Below, one piece after another: positions 43,690 through 50,949 of a stretch of 64,000 nucleotides of DNA (position 1 is the first letter of the stretch; the number at the start of each line of letters is the position of its first letter). The stretch comes from Rhodothermales bacterium (GTDB taxonomy: Bacteria; Bacteroidota; Rhodothermia; Rhodothermales; JANQRZ01): positions 1-64,000 of the forward strand of contig JBDUXZ010000005.1 in assembly GCA_039944855.1 (NCBI GenBank), given 5' to 3'. The position numbers were made by a program, and so were the translations under genes. The notes beneath the pieces were generated by a model. The model saw only the letters and a list, made by a program, of their open reading frames with translations. It ran no database searches and had not been told where the DNA came from.

Positions 43690-44187
43690 ATGCCGGACCC
43701 AATTACGGCATGGCGCATCACGCAGGCCCGCTACGCCGATGACCGCGCAGCCGGTGGCGGGGCGTTCAGTGGCGAAGGCGCGCGGCGCTACGGCGGGCGG
43801 TGGAACAGCCGGGGTACGGCAGTGGCGTACACGGCAGGGTCGCGTTCCCTCGCCCTGCTCGAAATCCTCGTCCACGCGGAATCGACGCGGCTGCTCGGCC
43901 ACTACGTCCTCATCCCCGTCACGTTCGACGTGCGATTCGTCGAGACACTCAGCGAGGACCGGCTGCCGGAGGGTTGGCAGGCGCACCCGGCCCCATCCTC
44001 CACCCAGGAAATCGGCGATGCGTGGGCACGCGGGGAGCGCTCAGCCATACTGCGCGTGCCGAGCGTGATCCTGCCCGCCGAGCCGAACTTCCTGCTCAAC
44101 CCCGCGCATCCCGACTTCGCCGAGCTGACGATCGGTCAGCCCGAACGACTCGACGTAGACCGCCGCTTCCTCGACGCAGCGGGGTAA
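43690..44187 (+). CDS. RES-domain toxin
   Basis: The 165-residue protein is a RES-domain toxin, a family shown to break down NAD+ or ADP-ribosylate targets. The conserved Arg is in GGRWNSRGTAVAYT, followed by SRSLALLEILVHAES with the Ser and Glu positions. The late motif SAILRVPSVILPAEPNFLLN, ending NPAHPDF, is diagnostic. The antitoxin gene precedes it in the usual order. The last 52 bases overlap the 3' end of the minus-strand membrane glycosyltransferase gene in antisense, which is uncommon for such modules. Confidence 0.93.
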   Translation: MPDPITAWRITQARYADDRAAGGGAFSGEGARRYGGRWNSRGTAVAYTAGSRSLALLEILVHAESTRLLGHYVLIPVTFDVRFVETLSEDRLPEGWQAHPAPSSTQEIGDAWARGERSAILRVPSVILPAEPNFLLNPAHPDFAELTIGQPERLDVDRRFLDAAG

Positions 44188-45608
44188 GGGACGGGGATCG
44201 GTCGCCGGCCCGCGAGGCGTGGGTCGCTTCCGCTCGGGGGCTCGACGCCTGGGAGTACGTAGAGGGGCCACCGGGACGTGGGCTCGGTAGAGGGCCAACG
44301 CAGGGAGAGTGGATCGGCCGCACGCTCCTCCCAGAGCCAGTCGAGCGAAGGCACGATGACGAGGCCTTCGGCGTCATCGCCGAGCGTTACATCGAGTTTC
44401 GCCGAAAGCCCGTCGGCGAGCACGATGGCGGGACGAGGCAAGCCACGAAGCGCGTCGGCGAGCCCTCGCAGGCTATCCGTCTCGTGCTGGACACGGGCCC
44501 GCTCGGTGAACACGGGGCCGAGGGCGAGCAAACGCATTTCACCTGAGCCGATATGGAGGGGGAATGCCGGCTCCATCGCCACGGGCGGAAGCGAGCTATC
44601 CGCTTCGAGGTCGAGCAGGAAAGGAGAAAGAAGTAGTGCGATGCAAAGCGCGCCGAAGCCTCGGTCCGGAAGCCGGAGCCCGAGCCACGCCAGCCCGAGC
44701 GGGACGACAGGCATGAGGTATCCCGACTCGAGAGGAAGCCGGACGAAGGCCATCGCATACAGCCCGATTCCACCGAGCAGCGCCCACTCGACATGCCGCC
44801 GGGGCGCTGCGAGCGGTCGGGGGCGAACGAGCGCCCACAGCACCGCCGCCCCGACCGCGGCGAATCCAATCTCGCCCCACACGTCGAGCGTCGCGCGATG
44901 CACGGCGATTCGGAGCGGGAGGGCACCATCGTAAAATCGGAGGAAGTCGGGGCCATACACGAGCAGAGGCGGAAGGTAGCAGAGGCCCGCCACGACTGAC
45001 GCGACAAAAGCAAAGTGGAGTACGTTTCGCCCCGCGGTCCGGTCCTCCCGCGGCCTCCCTCCCATCGCGAGCAGCCATACGAGTGGGATCACCATCGCAC
45101 CCGCCGTGAGGCGAGTGCCGATGGCAAGCCCCAACCCCACACCTGCGATCCCAGGCTGCTCGCGTAACGCGAAGTACAGACTGCCGAGCACGATGGCCAG
45201 GCTCCACACGTAGTCCATCGCGAACAGACTGTTGATGTAGACCACCGGCACGAACGCGAACGCGAGTCCGCCGAGCAGATAGCCTTTTACTTCAAGTCGT
45301 CGCAGAATCAGCCCGAAGAATCCTGCTGCGATGCCCGAGAACAGGATCGTCAGCCCATTCAGGCCGCCGAGCCCGCCCAGCGCCCACCCGAGTGCACTCC
45401 CAATTTCATGCACGGGGTACGACGGGAACCGTGAGGCGAGATACTCCCCCGTCGTCGCGAGGTGACGGGCGGCGAGGGCGATCCGCCACGCGTCAGGGTC
45501 CAGGCCTGCGCTCGCCGTGCTCAGGAAAGGCAGCCGCGAGACCACGATGGCCGCACACAGCCCGGCAAAAATGGCGCGGTCTGCGACCGGGCGTGGTGGG
45601 GAAGGCAT
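44136..45608 (-). CDS. Polytopic membrane protein, probable glycosyltransferase
   Basis: The ~490-residue protein has about 10-11 hydrophobic helices. An early luminal loop with LDPDAWRIALAARHLATTGE resembles the acidic-residue loop of dolichol/undecaprenyl-sugar transferases (PMT/ArnT/GT83 type). A soluble C-terminal part of ~130 residues follows. I start at MPSPPRPVADRAIF; an ATG nine codons upstream (45635, MLSVIASSF) is also possible and would place the CCGTTATTGCA motif inside the gene. The last 18 codons overlap the RES toxin gene antisense, and the true C-terminus there is Arg/Ser-rich. Confidence 0.72.
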   Translation of the reverse strand: MPSPPRPVADRAIFAGLCAAIVVSRLPFLSTASAGLDPDAWRIALAARHLATTGEYLASRFPSYPVHEIGSALGWALGGLGGLNGLTILFSGIAAGFFGLILRRLEVKGYLLGGLAFAFVPVVYINSLFAMDYVWSLAIVLGSLYFALREQPGIAGVGLGLAIGTRLTAGAMVIPLVWLLAMGGRPREDRTAGRNVLHFAFVASVVAGLCYLPPLLVYGPDFLRFYDGALPLRIAVHRATLDVWGEIGFAAVGAAVLWALVRPRPLAAPRRHVEWALLGGIGLYAMAFVRLPLESGYLMPVVPLGLAWLGLRLPDRGFGALCIALLLSPFLLDLEADSSLPPVAMEPAFPLHIGSGEMRLLALGPVFTERARVQHETDSLRGLADALRGLPRPAIVLADGLSAKLDVTLGDDAEGLVIVPSLDWLWEERAADPLSLRWPSTEPTSRWPLYVLPGVEPPSGSDPRLAGRRPIPVPYPAASRKRRSTSSRSG

Positions 45609-45617
45609 AAAAGATGA

Positions 45618-45628
45618 TGCAATAACGG
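45618..45628 (-). repeat. CCGTTATTGCA motif upstream of the membrane glycosyltransferase
   Basis: Read on the gene strand, the 11-base motif lies 9 bases before the ATG at 45608 and overlaps the codons after the alternative ATG at 45635. The next bases differ from the consensus (TC in place of AT). Confidence 0.7.
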
Positions 45629-45684
45629 ACAACATTACTTCGGAGGCCGCAGCCCTCCAGCGTCGGCATATACACTCGGAGCGG

Positions 45685-47040
45685 TCACGCGGACTCGCTC
45701 GGTGGCGACCCCGTGCCGTCTCGGCCAACGGGCCAGCGAGTGATCGTCCCGTCGGCCTCCACGAGTTGGAGCTGCTGACGCGGGTACACCGTCAGGATTT
45801 TGTCCGCGTGCTCGGGCCGGCCGAACTCCTCGACGAGCAGCGCGACAAGCTCGCTCTTCCACTTCCGCCGCTCCCGCGCCCCGACGAGGTAGCGCACGGT
45901 GAGGTTGATGCTCCAATCCGTCATCGAGAAATAGAGCGTCGGGTCCTCCGCCACGCTGTCGGGTAACCCGGCGCGCTGGAGGATTTCACGGTAACGCGCA
46001 GCCGGGGCCACCATGTAGTCGTGCAGCAGCCCGTGCGCCACGCGCTCGGCGACGCCGGCGGCGTAGCGCACGTCGGACTCTGGCGCGATCGAGATCGACA
46101 ACTCGTCCCACACGAAGTCGAAGTCGCGCGTGTAGTTCACGATGCTGCCCGTCAGCACCTCGTTATTCGGGAACGTAATGAGCCGCCCCGTCGCCTGTTC
46201 GGCCTGAATGAAGCTGGGCGGGCGGTCCGGGCCGCCGTATTCCCACACCGTCGTCGTGAGGAAGTCGATCCGGTACACGTCGCCGAACACTTCCCCCACT
46301 GCGATCCGGTCGCCAACGCGGTAGTAGCCCTGAAACGAGTTGAGCAGCCAGCCGGTGAAGCTCTCGATCGGGGTCTGCAGCGCCCACGACAGTGCGAGGC
46401 CGACGAGCCCGAGAGAGCCGAGAAGCGCCCGGAAGTCGCCCGCGATTACCCCGACCGCGATGCTCACCGCGATGAGCCACACGGCAATCCCGAAGAGCGC
46501 TGTCACCGCCGCCGCCTTCTCCCAGCGCCCGAGCACGCGGCGGACGAGCGGCCGGATAAGCCGCACGATCAGCCACGCCAGAAACAGGATCAGAAACGCG
46601 ACGATCAGCTTCGGCAGGCTGCGGACGAGGACGTACCAGATGTCGGTGAAGGCCTGCCGCGCGCGCGTCGTCGTCTCGCGCGCGAGCGAATCGGCGCGGA
46701 ACTCCGGCGCGACGACGGCGGAATCCGCCATCGCTGGCGTGGCGGCCATGGTGCCCGTCCCGACGCTGTCAACGACAAGCGTATCGAGCGTGGCATCGGG
46801 CTGCTGTGGGGTCGCGCCTTCACCGGCGTCGGGAACGAAGAAGACGAGCAGGCTCGTGATCGCCACGGCGAGGACCGTCGCCTGCCGGAAGCCACGCAGG
46901 CTTCGCTCGGCCCCGGCCTTCGCCGACCCCACGGTGCGGAGCCGCCGCGCCCGGCCGCTTACGGCGGAGCGGATCCGCCGACGGCTTCGGCGACCCGACT
47001 GCTGCGTCGTGCGGCGTGTGGTGGTGCGGCGGGAAGGCAT
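45685..47040 (-). CDS. Mechanosensitive ion channel of the MscS family
   Basis: The 451-residue protein should release solutes on hypo-osmotic shock. After an Arg-rich start (~50 residues) there is a hydrophobic segment (VLAVAITSLLVFFVP), a periplasmic stretch and the MscS core. The pore helix is GLVGLALSWALQTPIESFTG, followed by GYYRVGDRIAVGEVFGDVYR and ITFPNNEVLTGSIVNYTRD, the beta-domain signature. The cytoplasmic domain extends to about residue 420. The ATG is two bases after the pta stop, so the two genes are co-transcribed. It is longer than E. coli MscS (286) because of the N-terminal part. Confidence 0.92.
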   Translation of the reverse strand: MPSRRTTTRRTTQQSGRRSRRRIRSAVSGRARRLRTVGSAKAGAERSLRGFRQATVLAVAITSLLVFFVPDAGEGATPQQPDATLDTLVVDSVGTGTMAATPAMADSAVVAPEFRADSLARETTTRARQAFTDIWYVLVRSLPKLIVAFLILFLAWLIVRLIRPLVRRVLGRWEKAAAVTALFGIAVWLIAVSIAVGVIAGDFRALLGSLGLVGLALSWALQTPIESFTGWLLNSFQGYYRVGDRIAVGEVFGDVYRIDFLTTTVWEYGGPDRPPSFIQAEQATGRLITFPNNEVLTGSIVNYTRDFDFVWDELSISIAPESDVRYAAGVAERVAHGLLHDYMVAPAARYREILQRAGLPDSVAEDPTLYFSMTDWSINLTVRYLVGARERRKWKSELVALLVEEFGRPEHADKILTVYPRQQLQLVEADGTITRWPVGRDGTGSPPSESA

Positions 47041-47042
47041 CG

Positions 47043-48023
47043 TCAGTCCTCTTGCCCGGCGAGAATCGCCGTGATCGCTACGACGTTGACGATGTCCTCG
47101 GCATCGGCGCCGCGGGAGAGGTCGTTGGCGGGCTTCTTCAGGCCTTGCAGAATCGGCCCGAACGCCTCAGCGCCGCCGACGCGCTGGGCGATTTTGTACC
47201 CGATGTTGCCCGCGTCGAGCGTCGGAAAGACGAACACGTTTGCGTGCCCGGCCACATCCGAGCCCGGCGCTTTCCGCTCGCCGACCGACGGCACGAACGC
47301 CGCGTCGAACTGCAGCTCGCCGTCGATCGCGAGATCGGGACGGCGAGCCTGCGCTTTCGCCGTCGCCTGCTGCACGTGCGTCACCGCCTCGTCGTCGGCG
47401 CTGCCCTTCGTTGAGAACGAGAGGAACGCGACACGGGGCTCCTCGCCCGTGAGCAGCTTGTGCGACCGCGCCGCGTCGATGCCAATCGAGGCGAGTTGAT
47501 CGACGTCGGGCGTCGGCACGACGCCGCAGTCGGCGAACGTGACGGGCCGTCCGTCGGGCAGGATCATGAGGAAGAAACTCGACACGAGCGCCGAGTGCTC
47601 GTCGACGCCGATGCAGTGGATCGCGGCGCGGAGCACGTCCGGCGTCGGGTGCGCCGCGCCGGCGACGCAGCCGTCGGCCTCGCCCCGACGCACCATGAGA
47701 TCGCCGAAGTAGAGCACGTCCTGCGCGGTTTCGCGCGCCTGCTCGTACGTCATCCCTTTATGCTTGCGGAGTTGAAACAGCTCCTGCGCGTACTCCGTCG
47801 CCCGCTCCGTCCGAGACGGGTCGATGATCGGGACGGTGTGCGGGAGCGTCACGCCGATCTCGGCGGACGTGGCGCGGATGCGCTCTTCGTTGCCGAGGAG
47901 CACGGGCCGAGCGATCCCCTGCTCAACGATCGTGTGGGCGGCGCGGATCGTGCGGGGGTCCTCGCCTTCGGGAAGGACGATGCGCTTGTTCAGCTTCTTG
48001 GCGCGAGAGAGGAGGTCGATCAT
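47043..48023 (-). CDS. pta: Phosphate acetyltransferase
   Basis: Pta interconverts acetyl-CoA and acetyl phosphate. The 326-residue protein matches the short catalytic form: KRIVLPEGEDPRTIRAAH, GDLMVRRGEADGCVAGAAH, FADCGVVPTPDVDQLASIGI and FVFPTLDAGNIGYKIAQRVG. The PTA_PTB segment ends AEDIVNVVAITA. The ATG is supplied by the motif CCGTTATTGCAATG. The open frame extends much further upstream but only as a shadow of moaE. An ackA gene is not in the window. Confidence 0.95.
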   Translation of the reverse strand: MIDLLSRAKKLNKRIVLPEGEDPRTIRAAHTIVEQGIARPVLLGNEERIRATSAEIGVTLPHTVPIIDPSRTERATEYAQELFQLRKHKGMTYEQARETAQDVLYFGDLMVRRGEADGCVAGAAHPTPDVLRAAIHCIGVDEHSALVSSFFLMILPDGRPVTFADCGVVPTPDVDQLASIGIDAARSHKLLTGEEPRVAFLSFSTKGSADDEAVTHVQQATAKAQARRPDLAIDGELQFDAAFVPSVGERKAPGSDVAGHANVFVFPTLDAGNIGYKIAQRVGGAEAFGPILQGLKKPANDLSRGADAEDIVNVVAITAILAGQED

Positions 48024-48034
48024 TGCAATAACGG
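48022..48034 (-). repeat. CCGTTATTGCAAT motif overlapping the pta start
   Basis: On the gene strand the last two bases of the motif are the first two of the pta ATG, exactly as at guaB and ribF. It lies in the 35-base gap after moaE. Confidence 0.8.
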
Positions 48035-48058
48035 ATAATTTAGTTAAGGGCAGCAGCG

Positions 48059-48538
48059 CTACCCGTGCGGGCGGACCCACGCCTCGGAGCCGTCGGCGAA
48101 CGTCTCGCGCTTCCAGATCGGCACGCGCTCTTTCAAGGTATCGATGAGCCACCGGCACGCGGCGAACGCCTCCGCCCGGTGCGGCGTCGCCACACCGACG
48201 ACGACGCTCGACTCGGCGACCGGCACCTCGCCGAGCCGGTGGAGCAGGCAACACCGCGCGACGGGCCACCGCTCGGCCGCTTCGTCGGCGAGATGGCCGA
48301 GTTCGGCGAGCGCCATGGGCTCGTACGCTTCGTACCACAGCCGCACCGTCTCCCGCTCCCCCGTCCACTGCCGCGTCGTCCCGACGAACAGGCTGAGGCC
48401 GCCCGCTTCGGGCGCAGCGAGGAAAGCGGACACCTCCCCCACCGGCAGCGGGCCGGTACGAAGCGCGCACCACCGCTGCGCGTCGCGGCGCTCGGCGGAA
48501 GCGTTCTTACTTTGTTGAGAAGCCCTCTCTTGTGTCAT
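48059..48538 (-). CDS. moaE: Molybdopterin synthase catalytic subunit
   Basis: MoaE works with MoaD thiocarboxylate to insert the dithiolene sulphurs into molybdopterin. The 159-residue protein has LSLFVGTTRQWTGERETVRL, WYEAYEPMALAELGHLADEA, the HRLGEVPVAESSVVVGVATP strand and RWLIDTLKERVPIWKRETF with the conserved KxxxPIWKrE residues. The first ~25 residues are not conserved, and the ATG lies inside the dispersed inverted repeat at 48532, so the real start may be a little downstream. moaD is 155 bases upstream, across that repeat. Confidence 0.92.
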   Translation of the reverse strand: MTQERASQQSKNASAERRDAQRWCALRTGPLPVGEVSAFLAAPEAGGLSLFVGTTRQWTGERETVRLWYEAYEPMALAELGHLADEAAERWPVARCCLLHRLGEVPVAESSVVVGVATPHRAEAFAACRWLIDTLKERVPIWKRETFADGSEAWVRPHG

Positions 48539-48638
48539 CCTGAGCTTGCCGAAGGATCTGTGACGAGCAACGTCGTGCCGAGGAGAGATGGGCTTCGCCG
48601 AGCCCTCCGGGGTTCCTCGACTGCGCTCGGGATGACAC
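48532..48638. repeat. Inverted repeat of the GTCATCCTGAG type
   Basis: The arms GTGTCATCCTGAGC (48532) and GCTCGGGATGACAC (48625-48638) are inverted copies with one difference, and the inner parts (GAAGGA and TCCTCGA) also match. A second small hairpin GGGCT/AGCCC lies between. The element fills most of the moaD-moaE gap. Repeats starting GTCATCCTGAG are very widespread in bacterial genomes. Confidence 0.85.
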
Positions 48639-48693
48639 GTTAGAAGGTATCACGGTACTGCTCAGCTGAGGCTTCGCAATACAGCAGGCGCTG

Positions 48694-48972
48694 TCAGCCA
48701 CCACTCGTCGGGGTGAGGAGCGCGACTTCGTCCCCGTCGTGCAAAGCTGTTTCGCCAGCAACGTACTGTTGGTTCACGGCGAGGCGGACGACGGGGCGGA
48801 AGTCAGCGAGCGCGGGGTAGCGTTCGATCAGCCGGTCCAGCAACACATTGCCTGTCGCGGGCGCGGGCAGCGACACCGCCACCGCGCCCGCCCCGACGCG
48901 CTCGCGGAGCACGCTGAAGAACAACACATGCACGCCGATCTGTTCGGCCGCGTCGGCCTCGCCGTGGGACAT
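48694..48972 (-). CDS. moaD: Molybdopterin synthase sulphur-carrier subunit
   Basis: The 92-residue ubiquitin-like protein ends in Gly-Gly (LLTPTSGG), the C-terminus that becomes the thiocarboxylate donor for molybdopterin. IGVHVLFFSVLRERVGAGAV and the VVRLAVNQQYVAGETALHDG strand with DEVALLTP are typical of MoaD. The first ~12 residues are extra. It starts 2 bases after the peroxiredoxin stop, so it is probably read with that gene, and is separated from moaE by a repeat. Confidence 0.9.
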   Translation of the reverse strand: MSHGEADAAEQIGVHVLFFSVLRERVGAGAVAVSLPAPATGNVLLDRLIERYPALADFRPVVRLAVNQQYVAGETALHDGDEVALLTPTSGG

Positions 48973-48974
48973 GG

Positions 48975-49454
48975 CTACTGGAGATCGCGAAGTGCCTGCT
49001 GGATCGCTTCGAAATCGGGCTGCTTGCCTGCGTTCTCCAGTACCTCGGCGTACTTCACCTCGCCGTCGGCGTCGATCACGAATGCGGACCGCTTCGAGAT
49101 CCGGTCGAGCTTCATGTCGGTGAAGTCGTTGTGGTACTTCGCGCCGTACTGCTCGCTGACCTGGGCGTTGTGGTCGCTGAGGAGCGGGAAGCCGAGGTCA
49201 TAGCGCTTTTTGAACTCGCTCAGCACGAACGGCGAGTCCGTCGAGATGCCAACGACCTGGGCATCGAGGTCCTGATAGCGTGAGAGGTCGTCGTTAACGG
49301 AGCACATCTCGGCGGTGCAGACGCCGGTGAACGCGCCGGGGAAGAACAGGAGCACCGTGCTCTTGCCGTCGCGCATCTCGGAGAGCGTGAACGCCTCGTT
49401 CTTGTCGGTGTAGAGGGTGAAGTCGGGGGCTTGCTGCCCGGTTTCGATAGCCAT
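48975..49454 (-). CDS. Peroxiredoxin (AhpE/Bcp type)
   Basis: The 159-residue thiol peroxidase reduces H2O2 or organic hydroperoxides. The peroxidatic Cys is C46 in FFPGAFTGVCTAEMCSVND (P39, T43, C46), and C51 may act as a resolving or extra cysteine. QQAPDFTLYTDKN and DAQVVGISTDSPFVLSEFKK are family stretches. The ATG giving MAIETGQQAPDF is clear; a longer frame upstream is a shadow of the permease gene. It heads a short minus-strand run with moaD. Confidence 0.93.
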   Translation of the reverse strand: MAIETGQQAPDFTLYTDKNEAFTLSEMRDGKSTVLLFFPGAFTGVCTAEMCSVNDDLSRYQDLDAQVVGISTDSPFVLSEFKKRYDLGFPLLSDHNAQVSEQYGAKYHNDFTDMKLDRISKRSAFVIDADGEVKYAEVLENAGKQPDFEAIQQALRDLQ

Positions 49455-49492
49455 GTTCGGGGAGTGGAGATGGGTGAGAGGGAAGGGTGGAG

Positions 49493-50782
49493 TCACTGCG
49501 CGAAGCGGATCGACCGAACGGGATCGACGCGGGAGGCGACGCGGGCCGGGAGGTACGCCGACAGCGTGCACAGCGCGAGCGACACGACGGCTACCAGTAC
49601 GAAGTCGAACGCGCTGAGTTCTACCGGCGCCGTGTCGATGTAGTACGCCTCTTGCGGGAGCGGGATCAGCCCGAACTCCAGTTGCAGGAGGGCGAGCACG
49701 AGCGCCAGCCCCATCCCCAGCCCCGTCCCGACGACACCGATGAGGAAGCCGAGCCACACGAACAGTCGCTTCACGCCGTCTGCCGGGCACCCCATCGAGA
49801 GGATGATCCCGATCTCGCGCGTCTTCTCGAGTGTCACCATCAGCAGGGTTCCGATGATGTTGAACGCCGCCACGAGCACGATCACGCCGATCACGAGCGG
49901 GACGACGCTCTGCTGGAGGTTCACCCACGCGAACAGGTTCTGCTGCACCTGGAAGATGGACCGGGCGTAGACCGGCACGCCGTACGCCTCGTTGATGGCC
50001 TCGGCCGTGGCGTCGGCGCGGTCGAGGTCGTCGAGTTGGAGGTCGAACCGGGTGACCTGATCGTCGGCGTAGCCGAAGAGCGCGCGGGCAGCTTCGAGGT
50101 CAGTGTAGGCAAACACCTCGTCGAAGTCGGCGAGGCCGGTTTCGTAGATGCCGGCGACGTGGAAGGCGCGGACGCGCGGCCGGGCGAAGGTCGCCGCGCC
50201 TACCTCCCGCATCGAAAACGCCGTGAGCTGGCCGCCGACCTCGACGGCGAGCAGGTCGGCGAGCGCTCGGCCGATCACCACGCCGGGCCGACCCGCCGAG
50301 TCGGGCGCAAACGTGAACGTGCCCTCCTGCACCTGCTCGGCGAGGAAGTCCTGCCGCCCCTCGACCGTCCCCGTCACGACAGCCCCGTCGATCCCCGACT
50401 TCGAGCGGAGCAGGGCGAACTCGTCCACGACGGGCGTGACGCGCGCGACGCCAGGCAGCCGGGCGAGGCTCGTCGCGAGCGTGTCGTCGGTGAGCGGCTG
50501 GTCGACGTAGCTCTCGACGCGTACGTGCGCGCCGAACCCGACGATCTTCTCCTCGATCTCGCGGCTGAACCCGCGCACGATCATCAGCGAGAGCAGGAGC
50601 GCCGCCACGCCGAGCGCCACGCCGCCAATCGCGGCGTACGTGACGAAACGGAGGAAGCGCCGCCCCTCATCGCGGCCCTGCGCCCCGCGCAGGTAGCGGA
50701 GCGCGACGAAGCGCTGGAAGGAGGCAGAGGAGCGAGCGGCCATGCGGAGCGGTCGGCGAAGGAGGCCCGAAAGGTACCGCAT
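49493..50782 (-). CDS. ABC transporter permease, LolC/LolE-like
   Basis: The 429-residue inner-membrane protein has one N-terminal helix (AIGGVALGVAALLLSLMIV), a ~220-residue periplasmic domain and three C-terminal helices around VVPLVIGVIVLVAAFNIIGT, FLIGVVGTGLGMGLALVLAL and FVLVAVVSLALCTLSAYLPA. This is the FtsX/MacB-type plan. SFQRFVALRYLRGAQGRDEG and VTLEKTREIGIILSMG are LolC/E signatures, so it probably helps release lipoproteins for transport to the outer membrane. The partner ATPase (LolD) is not in the window. It is followed by peroxiredoxin and preceded by an inverted repeat. Confidence 0.88.
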   Translation of the reverse strand: MRYLSGLLRRPLRMAARSSASFQRFVALRYLRGAQGRDEGRRFLRFVTYAAIGGVALGVAALLLSLMIVRGFSREIEEKIVGFGAHVRVESYVDQPLTDDTLATSLARLPGVARVTPVVDEFALLRSKSGIDGAVVTGTVEGRQDFLAEQVQEGTFTFAPDSAGRPGVVIGRALADLLAVEVGGQLTAFSMREVGAATFARPRVRAFHVAGIYETGLADFDEVFAYTDLEAARALFGYADDQVTRFDLQLDDLDRADATAEAINEAYGVPVYARSIFQVQQNLFAWVNLQQSVVPLVIGVIVLVAAFNIIGTLLMVTLEKTREIGIILSMGCPADGVKRLFVWLGFLIGVVGTGLGMGLALVLALLQLEFGLIPLPQEAYYIDTAPVELSAFDFVLVAVVSLALCTLSAYLPARVASRVDPVRSIRFAQ

Positions 50783-50821
50783 CCGCCGAGCCGCTGAGGG
50801 CTGCGTCTCCCCATTCCTTCC

Positions 50822-50944
50822 CTGTCATTGCGAGGAGGCCGAAGGCTGACGCGGCAATCTCCCTGCATCAGCAGAAGGGCCACAAGCGACCGCCGTCGTA
50901 GCCTGAAGAAGATTGCCGCGTCGCTACGCTCCTCGCAATGACAG
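50822..50944. repeat. Inverted repeat of the GTCATTGCGAG type
   Basis: The outer arms CTGTCATTGCGAGGAG (50822) and CTCCTCGCAATGACAG (ending 50944) are exact inverse complements, and the inner arms GACGCGGCAATCT and AGATTGCCGCGTC match as well. Short variable parts differ between the arms. It fills the gap between the permease start and the T9SS gene end. The GTCATTGCGAG family is common across phyla, and this copy could also act as a bidirectional transcript end. Confidence 0.88.
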
Positions 50945-50949
50945 TATAG

